Positions 35,045-45,700 of a stretch of DNA of 64,000 nucleotides are shown piece by piece (the stretch's first letter is position 1; the number at the start of each line of letters is the position of its first letter). The translations under genes and the position numbers were made by a program. Below the pieces are notes generated by a model. The model saw nothing but the letters and a program-made list of their open reading frames with translations, searched no databases and was not told the DNA's origin. Location: NCBI RefSeq assembly GCF_022637415.1, contig NZ_CP093340.1, forward strand, positions 1,054,001 to 1,118,000, in the 5' to 3' direction. This DNA comes from Luteimonas sp. S4-F44 (lineage in GTDB: Bacteria; Pseudomonadota; Gammaproteobacteria; Xanthomonadales; Xanthomonadaceae).

Positions 35045-35431
35045 ATGATCGAAACAATCATTCAGAGTCTGCTGACCGCGCAGCCTGCGCTTGCGGGTGG
35101 GCAGGTGTACACCGACGTTTTGCCTGATCCAGTGCAGAGCCCCTACATCACACACCGCTACCTGGGCGGCGAGCTGGGCATGACCTTCCGCGGGCCCGAT
35201 GGCAGCGAGGCAGGCAGTGTCCAGATCGATTGCTGGGCCGAGAGTGCTGGGGAGGCAACCACGCTCGCGCTGCAGGTTTACAAGCGCCTTTCCGAGCAGA
35301 ACACAGATTTCGCTGCCAGCAGTATCCGGCGGCTCCCAAGTGCGTACGACCTGAACACGAAGTTGCATCGCGTGTCGTGGGAAGTCGCCATCACCATTGC
35401 CATCGCAATCGACCAAGAGGAACAATCATGA
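35045..35431 (+). CDS. DUF3168-type tail terminator/completion protein
   Basis: 128 residues from the ATG at 35045, which has AGGA six bases upstream (an ATG at 35030 would add five residues). The sequence (VYTDVLPDPVQSPYITHRYL, GSVQIDCWAESAGEATTLA) has the DUF3168 pattern of tail completion proteins in siphophages, which cap the tail tube at its head-proximal end. It overlaps the tube gene by 4 bases. It is the first morphogenetic gene after the lysis cassette. Confidence 0.78.
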   Translation: MIETIIQSLLTAQPALAGGQVYTDVLPDPVQSPYITHRYLGGELGMTFRGPDGSEAGSVQIDCWAESAGEATTLALQVYKRLSEQNTDFAASSIRRLPSAYDLNTKLHRVSWEVAITIAIAIDQEEQS

Positions 35432-35883
35432 ATTCTAAGTTTACACGTAGCCAAGGGACCAAGCTGTTGATCTCTGCGCTCGCCATGGATGCGCTGCCGG
35501 GCACGCCGATCGTGGACGAGGACTACATCGAGCTTGGGTGCACGCTCAACAGTTACAACCGAGCAGGCGGTCAACGCACTGAGATCGACGTCTCCACCTT
35601 CTGCTCCGAGGTCGTCGAGAAGGACTTCGGTCTGAAGGACAACGGCACTGCTACCTTCTCGGGCAATTACTTTGACGGCGACGACGCGCAGGACCTGTTG
35701 CGGTCGGCCGAGCAGTCTGGCGACCGCCATGTGTTCCGCGTTATCGATAGTCGCAGTCGCGAGGCCCGCTTCGTCGGGGTCGTCACCCAGACGTCTGAGG
35801 AAGCCAGCGTCAACGGCAAGTGGAACGCCACGTTCACGGTGGCGATCGTCTCGCCGATCATCCGCGCGGCTTACACGCCGTGA
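35428..35883 (+). CDS. Tail tube protein (lambda V-like)
   Basis: 151 residues with the signature of siphophage tube subunits: SRSQGTKL-like start (TRSQGTKLLIS), a polar central loop (DYIELGCTLNSYNRAGGQRT), and beta strands ending GKWNATFTVAIVSP. AAGAGG lies seven bases before the ATG. Hexamers of this protein would stack into the tail tube. It is placed as V is in lambda, before G. Confidence 0.78.
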   Translation: MNSKFTRSQGTKLLISALAMDALPGTPIVDEDYIELGCTLNSYNRAGGQRTEIDVSTFCSEVVEKDFGLKDNGTATFSGNYFDGDDAQDLLRSAEQSGDRHVFRVIDSRSREARFVGVVTQTSEEASVNGKWNATFTVAIVSPIIRAAYTP

Positions 35884-36287
35884 TGGCCGGTAAGCAGGGC
35901 ATTCGCGCCTTGGCTACGGCCCCGCTCGCGCCTTTCAAGCACGAGCGGGTAACTGTCAACGAGTGGGGCGGCGCGACGCTGATCGTCCGACAGCTTACTG
36001 CCGGTGACTGGATCGACTACCGGGCCGCGATCGTACGTGCACGGGAAGCCATCGGCACCCGGCTGGACGAAGTATCCGAGTTGCCGATCAACGTGGTCCC
36101 TGCCACCGCGCTGGTACTGGCTCGCACGTTGTTCGACGAGGAAGGAAAGCGCATCTTGACCGATGCGGATGCCGACGATGTGGCCGCCTCATTCTCGGAA
36201 GTGCACGGCCGGCTGGTCGACAAGGCGTTCGAACTGTCCGGTATCAGTGCCGGCAACGACGAGGTCGCAGAAGCGGGAAACGGCTGA
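35883..36287 (+). CDS. Tail assembly chaperone G
   Basis: 134 residues, acidic, located between the tube gene and the tape measure, the fixed place of G. The start overlaps the tube stop (TGATG). The last codons contain GGGAAAC in the frame G GGA AAC, a -1 slippery site, so a share of ribosomes should make the longer G-T protein. The chaperone coats the tape measure before tube polymerisation and is not part of the finished tail. Confidence 0.8.
   Translation: MAGKQGIRALATAPLAPFKHERVTVNEWGGATLIVRQLTAGDWIDYRAAIVRAREAIGTRLDEVSELPINVVPATALVLARTLFDEEGKRILTDADADDVAASFSEVHGRLVDKAFELSGISAGNDEVAEAGNG
36275..36281 (+). promoter_or_regulatory. -1 programmed frameshift site for the G-T fusion
   Basis: GGGAAAC in the reading frame gcG-GGA-AAC fits the X-XXY-YYZ rule and differs in one base from lambda GGGAAAG. 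The zero frame stops 4-6 bases later; the -1 frame is open to 36559. Confidence 0.88.
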
Positions 36288-36559
36288 CGCAGGAGCCGGA
36301 CCTGCGATTTCTGTGTGACCTCGCGCTCCGGATGGGTCGAACGCTCAAGGAACTGCGCGAGACGATGGAGCCGGAAGAGCTCGTGCTCTGGATGGCGCGT
36401 GATCGTGAGTCGCCGATCGGCATGGAGCGGGACGACTTCCACGCCGCGCAGGTGGCCGCGGCCATAGGCGGCGGTCGGATCGCTGACTTGATGCCACGGT
36501 GGGGAACGGCGGGGGACGATGACGCGGACGCAGCGCTGGACCGCCTAATGGGCGGATGA
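36281..36559 (+). CDS. T extension of the G-T tail assembly chaperone
   Basis: After slippage at GGGAAAC the -1 frame adds about 92 residues: RLTQEPDLRFLCDLALRMGR, then TLKELRETMEPEELVLWMAR and DDFHAAQVAAAI, a pattern seen in T-type tail assembly proteins. Most of it lies after an internal ATG at 36332, but there is no ribosome site, so expression as the G-T fusion is expected. The T domain recruits tube subunits onto the tape measure-G complex. Confidence 0.82.
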   Translation, partial: RLTQEPDLRFLCDLALRMGRTLKELRETMEPEELVLWMARDRESPIGMERDDFHAAQVAAAIGGGRIADLMPRWGTAGDDDADAALDRLMGG

Positions 36560-36589
36560 AGTAGCCGCAAAGACCTCTGCTGGTTCTAG

Positions 36590-36629
36590 GGGGCGCCGTT
36601 CCATGAGGGGCGGCGCCCCAGCATCTTTT
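36590..36629 (+). terminator. Strong hairpin between T and the tape measure
   Basis: GGGGCGCCG (36590-36598) pairs with CGGCGCCCC (36611-36619), 12-base loop, then a short TTTT at 36626-36629. It lies 30 bases after T and about 90 before the tape measure ATG. A terminator or mRNA processing/attenuation structure is possible. Confidence 0.5.
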
Positions 36630-36716
36630 GGGTTACAGACGTCGCCTAGCACGTCGCATTACTTTGTTCGAATAAAGAACCCGGCTAGCAGTCGGGCTAA
36701 CTCTTGGAAACCTTCT

Positions 36717-37775
36717 ATGGCTACGCCGCTCCGGGATCTCATCGTTTCGGTATCTGCCGATACGACCAACTACCAGCAGGAGATGGACCGCGCTACGCGT
36801 ACAGGCGAGCAGTACTTCAAAACTATCCAGAAAGGCGCGGCAGAAGCCACGAGGTCTTGGGAGCTTCAGACCTCAGCTGCGCGCACGCACGCATCCGCGC
36901 TAGAGACGCAGGCCCGTTCGCGTGCAGAAGGTGGAGAGCGTCTTACAGCTCTCGAGCGTCAGATCGAGACCTACGGTCTTGTCGGGAATGCTGCAAAGAT
37001 GGCCTACGACACTGCGCGGGGGAGTCTGGCCAATCTATCCCAAGAGCAACGGGATGCACTCAACGACGCAGCGCGATTTCTCGACTGGCTCGATGAACAC
37101 GTGGCACCGATGGACGGCATCTGGGATCAGATCAGCGGCGAAGTAGCGGGTAAGCAGACGGAGCAGCTCGGCGAATGGTCGAAGTTCGCAGCGGAGATCG
37201 CAAAGAACGTGCAGTCGTCGTTGGGCGAAAACCTTAAGAACGCCTTGGATGGGAATTTTTCCGAGATCGGCGACTCGTTTGTAAAGATGCTCAAGCGAAT
37301 AGCTGCGGAGTATGCAGCCTCTCGGATTTGGGAGTGGCTGGGGACATCGCTTGCCAATTTTGGAGGGCAGGGAGCCTGGGGAAACATCGTGCGAGGTTTA
37401 GGCGGCGCAATCCAATCGGTCGACAGCAAGAGTATAGGCGGCGCCTTGGTCAGTTCCCCCGGTGCTCGAAACGTCGCTCAGCAGGAGCGAGCGCCGCCTA
37501 TCTACAGCGCGAGTGAAGCTCCGGCGTTGAGAACAGCCGGTAGTTTGGTAACGCCTCTGATGGATGTAGCGGGCGGTGGAACGTTCGGAGCCGGGCCTCA
37601 GATCGTGATCAATAACCACACGGGGCAGAAGCTCGCGCAACGGCAGCAGACCCAGCAGGGCCCTGATGGCCAACTCCTGCGTCAGGTCGTCGTTGATATC
37701 GGCCTGGAGGAGCTTAGCGGCGGTGCGTGGGCCGCGCATGGAAAGAGCCAGTTCGGCTGGCGGGAGGCAATCTGA
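36717..37775 (+). CDS. Very short tape measure protein
   Basis: 352 residues. The N-terminus (LRDLIVSVSADTTNYQQEMD) and C-terminus (GDSFVKMLKRIAAEYAASRI, WEWLGTSLANFGG) match the two ends of lambda-type tape measures, and helices fill the part between, but the long middle section with hydrophobic spans is missing; lambda H has 853 residues. At about 0.15 nm per residue the tail would be near 50 nm. The frame is intact, with only a weak ribosome site. Either an ancestral internal deletion or selection for a short tail. Confidence 0.75.
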   Translation: MATPLRDLIVSVSADTTNYQQEMDRATRTGEQYFKTIQKGAAEATRSWELQTSAARTHASALETQARSRAEGGERLTALERQIETYGLVGNAAKMAYDTARGSLANLSQEQRDALNDAARFLDWLDEHVAPMDGIWDQISGEVAGKQTEQLGEWSKFAAEIAKNVQSSLGENLKNALDGNFSEIGDSFVKMLKRIAAEYAASRIWEWLGTSLANFGGQGAWGNIVRGLGGAIQSVDSKSIGGALVSSPGARNVAQQERAPPIYSASEAPALRTAGSLVTPLMDVAGGGTFGAGPQIVINNHTGQKLAQRQQTQQGPDGQLLRQVVVDIGLEELSGGAWAAHGKSQFGWREAI

Positions 37776-38131
37776 TGGCAGCATTTCCGGCATACGCCAA
37801 GATTCTATTTGCCGGGTACGGCGAGAGTTTTGACCCGAGCGTTGAGACCACTGAAATGGAGCGGGGACCGCCTCAGGAAGAGGTTCTCAACACCCAGGTG
37901 ATCGTCTCGGTGCAGGCATCTATCCTGTTCAGATCGGCGGCCGACGCAGAAGCATTCGAGACTTGGTACTTCGATGAGATCGGGCGTATCGGTTGGTTCG
38001 ATCTGATACACCCGCGTACGGGGAAGACAGTCAAGGCGAAGTTTCCAGGAGGTAGTATCGGGACGCTGGTGCCTCTACTTCCGCGATTCCGGGCTTCGCG
38101 TCGTGACTTGGTGATCCAGTACATGCGGTGA
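37775..38131 (+). CDS. Minor tail protein, lambda M-like
   Basis: 118 residues, with the AFPAYAKILFAGYGESFDPS start and FDLIHPRTGKTVKAKFPGG core seen in siphophage tip proteins that follow the tape measure. ATG overlaps the tape measure stop (TGATG). Position equals lambda M at the tail tip. Confidence 0.7.
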   Translation: MAAFPAYAKILFAGYGESFDPSVETTEMERGPPQEEVLNTQVIVSVQASILFRSAADAEAFETWYFDEIGRIGWFDLIHPRTGKTVKAKFPGGSIGTLVPLLPRFRASRRDLVIQYMR

Positions 38132-38241
38132 AAAAGCTGTGCGTGGTGTCGGCTTGGCCAAGATGAGCGCTTGGAGTATCTGAGCGCCACGCTTGAGGCT
38201 ACACCCGATTTGACCTTCGACGCGTCCTGCGTCGAACTGAC

Positions 38242-38266
38242 GCCCTGCTTAATGCAGGGCATTTTT
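38242..38266 (+). terminator. Intrinsic terminator inside the tail operon
   Basis: GCCCTGC (38242-38248) pairs with GCAGGGC (38254-38260) around TTAAT, then A and T5. It ends 11 bases before the L-like ATG. No promoter is visible after it, so full tail expression needs read-through. Confidence 0.8.
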
Positions 38267-38277
38267 ATGGACGAAGA

Positions 38278-38739
38278 ATGAGTACATTCACCGAGCGGCA
38301 GCAGCGCCGCACCAAGCTTGCCGGAACTCTGCTGTTTCTCGAGATTCGGGCGACTTCGATGCCGGAGGTGTTGCGCATCGTCAATGACACGAAGAACTGG
38401 ACGAGCAACGGCGTCGAGTACATCGGTGTGCCCTTTGAGTTCAAAGCGCCAGATGACAAGGCGGGGCAGACCCCGCGTGCGCAGCTGGTCATGGCAACAG
38501 GTGGCGCCAGCATCACGGAAGACCTCGAAGCGCTTGCGCCGAATGAGTTACTCCAAGGCCGCTTGATGCTGGCTGATCGAGCGAATCCTGACCTCTATCA
38601 GCGGGTCTGGACTCTTCCGATGACCAATGTCTCGACCGGAAACGGGCAGGCGACTGCACAGCTCGGAGTGGAACACTTCATGCGTCAGCAAGCCTGCCTT
38701 CTGCGATTCAACGAATTCACGGCCCCCGGCCTTTTCTAA
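38278..38739 (+). CDS. DUF1833-type minor tail protein, lambda L-like
   Basis: 153 residues. LLFLEIRATSMPEVLRIVND, then NGVEYIGVPFEF and TLPMTNVSTGNGQATAQLGV, match the DUF1833/L-like family of baseplate-hub proteins in siphophages. Lambda L binds an iron-sulfur cluster; here only one Cys is visible (QQACLLRF), so that is not expected. It follows the terminator hairpin. Confidence 0.7.
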   Translation: MSTFTERQQRRTKLAGTLLFLEIRATSMPEVLRIVNDTKNWTSNGVEYIGVPFEFKAPDDKAGQTPRAQLVMATGGASITEDLEALAPNELLQGRLMLADRANPDLYQRVWTLPMTNVSTGNGQATAQLGVEHFMRQQACLLRFNEFTAPGLF

Positions 38740-38752
38740 GAGATTGACGAGA

Positions 38753-39160
38753 ATGGAAAACGCGAACATGGTGATGATTCAGGTCGAGGCAACGACGCAA
38801 ATCATTCGTGATCAGCTTTCGACCTGGGCTGAGCGAAACCGCGCAGCGCTTGGCGGCGACCCGTTCCCTTACACCGCGGGCGAGTTCATGTGTTTTGAGC
38901 CTGGATTGGCCAAGGCGCTCGAGCTTGAGCCGAGCAACCCGGTACTGGTTGTTTCAGTCGGCGAAGAAGCGCCGCAGGGCTTGGTTGCGTTCTACAACCG
39001 TGACGGTCTGATCCAGTCGCTGTACGTCACCGGTGCCCAGCTTGTACCGCTGGATAGCCCGTGCCCGCTTGTGGCATCCGGTGATGAGCTTAGCGGGGTG
39101 TTGGCGGCTGCGTCGATCCACGTGGAAGAGGAGCGTGAGGCCGCTGACGATGCTGATTGA
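38753..39160 (+). CDS. Hypothetical tail-module protein
   Basis: 135 residues, acidic, with no family I can name. It has a region (YTAGEFMCFEPGLAKALELE) and a beta-rich middle (ALVAFYNRDGLIQSLYV-like). Start at 38753 with GACGAG before it. It sits between L and K and may be a host-variable tail assembly accessory. It overlaps the next small gene by 11 bases. Confidence 0.5.
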   Translation: MENANMVMIQVEATTQIIRDQLSTWAERNRAALGGDPFPYTAGEFMCFEPGLAKALELEPSNPVLVVSVGEEAPQGLVAFYNRDGLIQSLYVTGAQLVPLDSPCPLVASGDELSGVLAAASIHVEEEREAADDAD

Positions 39161-39374
39161 ACCCGCAGCGGTCAGGACAAATGACTTTATGCCGATCTTG
39201 CGGGCTATCGCCGTGCGCTTCAACGCTCTGGTCAAGGCGGCTCTGATTGGAGGATCCGTGCATCGCATGGGTTGCAAGGTTGAATGGCCAGCGAACCGCG
39301 ACGGCCGCGAACTTGGGGAGGGGCGGCAGGACGTGCGTACGGCAATCGAGGGTGCAGAAGATGCAGCTGGCTGA
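39150..39374 (+). CDS. Small hypothetical tail-module protein
   Basis: 74 residues (MLIEPAAVRTNDFMPILRAI, then FNALVKAALIGGSVHRMGC). No recognised domain. Overlaps on both sides with frames that are better supported; its size and place suggest a small accessory frame, but it could be non-coding. Confidence 0.4.
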   Translation: MLIEPAAVRTNDFMPILRAIAVRFNALVKAALIGGSVHRMGCKVEWPANRDGRELGEGRQDVRTAIEGAEDAAG

Positions 39375-39747
39375 CGTCGAACGTCTGGTCGGCGTGCCCT
39401 ATTGTGCCGACACATTGGATTGTGCGGACTTCGTTGTGCTTGTGCAGCGGGAGCTGTTCGGACGCGACGTCGTGTTGCCCGACAACCGTCCAAGAGGCGC
39501 GCGCGGGCAGGTCGCTCTAGGTGAGCTGTCACGGCCTTATGGTCATCGTACCGAGGAACCTGCGGATGGCGATCTGGTCGTCATGTTCGAGGGGGGGCGG
39601 CCAGCGCACGTCGGCGTCTATTTATTCCTGGCCCATGAAGGCTGGGTCCTGCACAGCTGCGAGCAGATCGGAGAGTCGGTCTGCCACCGCGTGCGCGAGT
39701 TGCCCGATTGGGGCGCTCCGATTGAGGGGTTCTACAAATGGGTCTGA
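39361..39747 (+). CDS. NlpC/P60-like tail assembly peptidase, lambda K-like
   Basis: 128 residues. TLDCADFVVLVQRELFG supplies the catalytic Cys, RPAHVGVYL the His, the order in NlpC/P60 peptidases. Phage K proteins of this family sit at the tail tip and are thought to open a path through the wall or to process J. The ATG at 39361 is used. It overlaps the J-like gene by 10 bases. Confidence 0.75.
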   Translation: MQLADVERLVGVPYCADTLDCADFVVLVQRELFGRDVVLPDNRPRGARGQVALGELSRPYGHRTEEPADGDLVVMFEGGRPAHVGVYLFLAHEGWVLHSCEQIGESVCHRVRELPDWGAPIEGFYKWV

Positions 39748-42700
39748 TCGAGTGCCCGCCGGTCTGTAGCCGGCTGATCACCAGTCCGCATCCGGTGACG
39801 GATGATGGCCAGCAAAATCGCGTTGCCCAGCTGCTTCCAGGAGAGAAACTAGGCGACTTCCTGCGGCGGGAGGTGGATAACTGGACGGGTGACGCCTGGG
39901 AAGTGCGGATCAACGGCGTGCTGGTGCCGGTCGAACTCATGGAGCGGGTACGCCCACGCGACGGCACGCTGATCGAGGTCCGCAGCCTGGTCGGCAAGCA
40001 GGCGCTGTACATCGTCGCGCTTGCGGTCCTTACGTACTTCACGTTCGGTGGGGGTGCAACCGGGGGCGGGATCCTCGGTAATGCGACGGGTGTCGGTACG
40101 TTCTTTGGCGCAAGCGGTTTCGTGGCAGCAGGATTGGCATCCGCCACCTTTGTCGCGGGCAGCATGCTGATCAACAAGGTCTTGGGGCCCAAGCCGGCGG
40201 GTAGCGGGCAATCCCAACAGAATACGGTCTACAACGTCGGCTCGAGTCGCAACCAGGCGCGGCAGTACCAGCCGTTTGCGCTGACTTTTGGTCGCGTGAA
40301 GTTCGCCCCCGACGTGCTCAGCGCACCTTACAGCTGGTACGAGGGCGACGACCAGTTCGTCGGGCTGGTGTTGACGCCTGGCGTCAACGTGCACCGTGTT
40401 GAAGAACTCTACCTTGGCGATGCGCTGCTGTCCTCGTTCGAGGGAGTGGAGACGTTCTACGCCGGCTTCCCAGGCATGCCTGAGCAGAAGATCCCACTGT
40501 ACAGCAACGCGGACACGATCCAGGGCGGTGAGCTCAACAAGGACCGCACCTGGGTACAGCGCACAACGCCGGCGCGGACGGTCCGTATCCAGATCAACCT
40601 CGAGTATGTGCTGGGCGACCAGACGAGTAAGGGCAAGCCCTACACGAACATCGAGACGGTCGAGGTGCAGTATTGCCCAGTTGGTACGGGGGCGTGGACG
40701 CCGCTGGTGTCCCGCAATTTCGCGAACAGCGACTACAACCCCCACCGTGCGACGCTGGCGCGCGACGTGCCGGAGGGACAGTACGACGTGCGCGTCCGCA
40801 TCCAGGGCCGCGCGATCGATGGCGGCGGCTCTAACGGCCGTTCGCAGTGGCAATGGACCACGATGACCGCGGTCCAGACGGATACAACCGATTACGCCGG
40901 TATTCCCCGCATCGGCGTTCGGATGAAAGCGTCCGGTCAGCTTCAGAACGCGCCCGACGAAATTCGCTGCGTCGTCGTCAGCCGGCCGGTACCGGTCTGG
41001 ACGGGCGCAGAGTGGGTAACGCGCGAGACGAGTAACCCTGGCGCTCACCTGCTTGCATACGCCCGCGGTATCAATGATGAGAATGGCCGGCGGATCGCCG
41101 GTATCGGCCTGTCCGAGGAGATGATTGACATTGCCGGCTTGCAGGCGTTCATGGCGCATTGTGAGGCCGAGAGCTTCAGCTACAACTACGTCGTCAAGGA
41201 CGCGCGTAATCACGACGAAATGGTGAACAGCCTGGCGTTGGCCGGCTTCAGCCAAGTGACTTGGGCGCAGGGCCGGCTGTCGCCCGTGTGGGCGGCGGAC
41301 GAGCAGCCGCTGAGTGGCGTAGTCGGCATGGGCAACATCAAAAGAGGGCAGTTCCAAGTCGATTACACCTTGGCAAATGCTGCCGACGGTATCGAGTTCA
41401 CCTACTACGATGCAGAGGACTGGAGCACTAAGACGCTTCGCATCCCGGCACCCGGCGCTACCACTATGCTCAATCCTGCGCAGGTGACAGGCGAAGGCAT
41501 CACGAGTGAAGCGCATGCGGCCATGATTGCAAGGTGGCATCTTGCGCAGAGCCTGTTCCAGTACAAGAGCATCACATACGCCACAAATCTTGAGCATCTG
41601 TCCTATCGACGGCTGTCGATGCTGTCGTTGTCTCACGACCTCACACAGTGGGGGATCAGCGGCACGGTAAAGGCCGCGCGTATCGACAACGGCGTGGTTA
41701 CGATCGAGCTCGATGAGCCGGTCCCGCCGCCCGAGCAGGGCCGGGCCTATCTTGGCCTGCGCATCCCGGGTGAACGCAATTATCGTGTATTCGAAGTCAG
41801 GCCATTCGTCGAAAAGTCGAGCGTCCTGCAATTGGTTGACGCGTGGCCGAGCGATGCCGCCCTGCCGGGCGACAGCGAGGGTAATCCTGCCTGGGATACG
41901 CTTTGGTGCTATGACTTCAAGTCCACCCCCGGTTATCGCGTGCGCGTGGTCGCGATGGAACCGGAAGCGGACATGAAGGGCGCCAGGGTATCGGTTGTGC
42001 CCGAGGGGCCCGAGTTCTGGGAGTACGTGCGGACGGGGCGCTACATCCGGCCGCCGAACCAGTCGCTGCTGCAGACGCGCCCGGTCGCGTCGGACCTGCA
42101 GGTCAGCGAGCGGCAGGTGGTTCAGGGCGACACTGTCTACACGGAGCTGGTCGCGCAGTGGGAGGTCAGCGGCCCGGTCGGCGACACCGTGGTGCAGATG
42201 GCCGACGCGAACGGCCAGCTGCAGGAAGTCGCGCGCACGACGACGCGCAGCGCCGCATGGCGCATCCCGGGCGCGGGCACGTATCAGATTGCGGTGCGCC
42301 CGTTCGCGCCGGACGGCCGGCCGGGCATCGCCACGGGCACGATCTACAGCACGATCGGCGCCGACGCGCCGCCGGTGCTGATCGACCTGTTCGACGTCGA
42401 GGAGCGTTCCGGCGGCGTGCGGCTCTACACCTGGGGTTGGTTCGACGGCACGACGCGGTCGGCGGATTTCGCCGGCGTCGAGATCCGCGTCACCGCCGGT
42501 AAGGTCGCCGCGCCCGACTGGGACGCGATGCAGCCGGTCGGCAATGCCGACGGCTACCACACGGCGCCGTTCGAAGCCGTGGTGCCGGAATCCGGTGATT
42601 GGACGTTCGCGGCGCGCTCGCGCAACACCAGCGGCACGCTGTCGACCGGCATGCGCGTGGTCGCCAGGACGCTCGGCCGGAATCTTGGCGAGCAGATAGG

Positions 42701-45700
42701 CGGCATCGGCGACGACCTGGGTGCGATCGGCGACAAGGTCTCGAAGGAGATCGCCGACCGGTTCGAGGCCGACGCCAAGGTCGCGAGCGACGCAGCCGCC
42801 GATGCGGCGAGCAAGGCCGAGGCCGCACGAATCGCTGCGATCAGCGCGGCGTCGACGGACGCGACGGCCAAGGCCAACGCGGCGCGGACCGCGGCTGTTG
42901 CCACGGCATCGGCCGATGCGACGGTCAAGGCCAACGCTGCGCGGGACGAAGCCGTCGCGCGCGCGGATGCGGCGATGGCGCAGGCCGAAGCGCTGGCCGC
43001 CGAGATCGCCGAGATTGTCGGCGCCCCCGAGTGGGAGCCCGGCGCGACCTATAACGCCGGTTGGCTCGTCCGCTACGACGGCGGCCTGTACCGCGCCCGC
43101 GTGCAGACGACCGGCCAGAACCCGGCGTCGACGCCGACCGCCTGGGAAAAGCTCGGCGACTACGACAGCGTCGGCGAAGCCCTTGCGGCTGCGCTGGCCG
43201 CGACCACGCAGATGGCCACGGACCTCAACGCCGAGGTCACCCGCCTGGACGCGGTGGTAGCCCGCCTGCCCAGCGGGAATGGCGCGCTGGCGGCCCAGGC
43301 CACCGTGGCAGCGAATGAGGCCGCCAGCGTGAGCCGCGATAACGCGCTCGGCCAGCGGACGACCCTCATCGAGACGCGCATGCCGAGCGGTACCGGCGCC
43401 CTGGCCACCCAAGCCACGGTCGCCGCGAACGAGTCGGCGAGCGTCACCCGCGACCATGCCCTGGGACAGCGGACCACCGTGATCGAGGCCCGGATGCCGG
43501 CCGGCACCGGTGCGCTGGCGACGCAAGCGGTCGTGACCGCAAACGAGGCCGCGAGCGTGTCGCGGGACAACGCGTTGGCGCAGCGCGCTTCTGTCATCGA
43601 GGCGCGCATGCCGACGGGGTCGGGCTCCCTCGCGACAGCGGCCAGCGTCACCGATGCCGCGCAGGCTGCGGCGAGCGCGAACGCTGCAAACGCGGAGCGC
43701 ATCGAGGACGTGCGTGCCGTCATCGAGGGGCCGACTGTCAATCTGGTGGTCAATGGCAATTTCGCAGACGGCCTCGCGAACTGGGCGACGTCTCCGTCGA
43801 ACCAAGCGGATACGGGCGTCTTCGACAGCGCCGAGCAAGCTATGTACGCGGCCGGTGCCTTGCGCAAGGGCAACATCGTCCCGGTCACGCTGGTCCGGGG
43901 CAAGACCATGCGGATCGAGGTCACCTACAAGACCACCGCGGGCTATACCGGCTGGTCAGCAGGAGGCGCGGGAATCGTCACCGGGTTAAGTGGAACGGCC
44001 TGGATTGGCAGCACGATCAGCCCTTCAACGTTCACGCCTACAACCACCTACCGGACGGTGGGCGCCAACATCGAGATTCCATCCAACGCCCCCTCGCAAG
44101 GTTACGTGCGGATCGCGAACGCCGGCGTCACGGGCACTGAGCCAGGGGTGTGGATCAAAGAGCTCCGGCTCACTCAGCCGACCTCGATCTCTGATCTGCA
44201 GCTGCAAAGCAACACGCTCGCGCAATCATTGATCGTCACTGATGCCAAGGTCACGCAGCAGGGCACCGACATCACGTCGCTGGCGAGTCGAACCGCGGCG
44301 CTGGAAACCAAGGCCCCGGTCGACGGTGGTCGCGCCGCGAGCGAGGCGCGCGTGCTCTCGGTCGAACAGGCCGCTGCGACTGCGAACAGCGCGCTGGCGA
44401 ATCGGACCAGCGTGATTGAGGGGCGCATGCCCACCGGGAGCGATAAGCTCGCAAACGAAGCCCGGGTAATCGCTGCGGAGAATGCCGCTGCCACGGCAAA
44501 TAGTGCCCTCGGTCAGCGGCTCGACTCGGTCAGCGCGGCGTTGAGCAATGCAGGCGGCGACAATCTGCTCGCGAACTCTTCGTTTGAGGAGTGGAACGGC
44601 CAGAACGTTGCAGACAGCTTCCGGGGCTGGACCATCACCACCTCGAACATCGCGGCAGGCACACGCTTCAGCTCGCAGGTTCCATCAATCAGTCCGCGTG
44701 GAAAGGGGCTGGCATTTCGACAGGTCGGTACAGGAACCGGGACGAATACGCCTTATATCGAGGTTCGGCAAGATATCTCGGGGCTAAAAGCCGAAGAGAC
44801 CTATACGTTTTCGGCATGGGGCCAGAGCCCCACGAGCGAAGGGCCGGCCCCGCGAATTTACTTGCTGGCGTACAGCGCAGCAGGCGCTGTTGTGGGTACA
44901 ACTGTACAGTCGATTGGCGCATCAAGTCTCGAGCCGCAGTTTCTAAGCGTTACTCGAAAGTTCCCAACCGGCGCTGCGTATTTCCGAGCGATCTTGCGTT
45001 CGCAAGGCGTGCTAAACACCGCATCGCAGTTCGATTTCATATTTGATGACGCCAAGTTGCAAGTCGGCGCCACGGCTACGGCGTGGTCCGAATCGTCGAT
45101 CGACGTGAGCAGCAACATCAACGCCGTTAACACGGCGAGTGTCGATCGCGACACCGCGCTCGGCACCCGGACGACCGCGATCGAGGTGCGCATGCCGTCC
45201 GGCGCGGACAAACTGGCGACCGAGGCGCGCGTGGTGTCCGCAGAACAGGCCGCCGCGACGGCCAACTCGGCAACAGCCAGCCGGGTGACGGCCGTCGAGG
45301 GCAAGCTGCCAGCCGGCGACGGGCGCGCGGCGAGCGAGGCCAGCGTGACGCAGCTGCAGACAGTCGTCGCGACGCAGGGCCAGCAGCTCGCGCAGCAGAT
45401 CACGACCGTCGACAGCAAAGCGGGCAGCGCCCAGTCGACCGCGACGCAAGCGCTGGCGGCGGCCAACGGGGCCGCGTCCGCAATTATCGACGTGCGTTCG
45501 AATCAGACCGGCGGAGGCAACCTGCTGCGCAATGCTGATTTTGGCGGCAACGGCGGCGATATCGGTAGCGGCTGGGAATGGGGCGTTCTGATGTGGGCGT
45601 CGCGCACCGCTTCCGTAAATCTGGCTCAGCCGCAGTGGAAACCTGATGGCGTTAACTCTTTCGGAATCACCGCTTCTGGCACCCCAACTGGTGCAAATTA

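Noticed and set aside
39849..43838. 1329-codon minus-strand frame opposite the J-like gene
   Set aside because: His/Arg/Asp-rich composition of an antisense shadow; the plus-strand J-like protein has clear domains.
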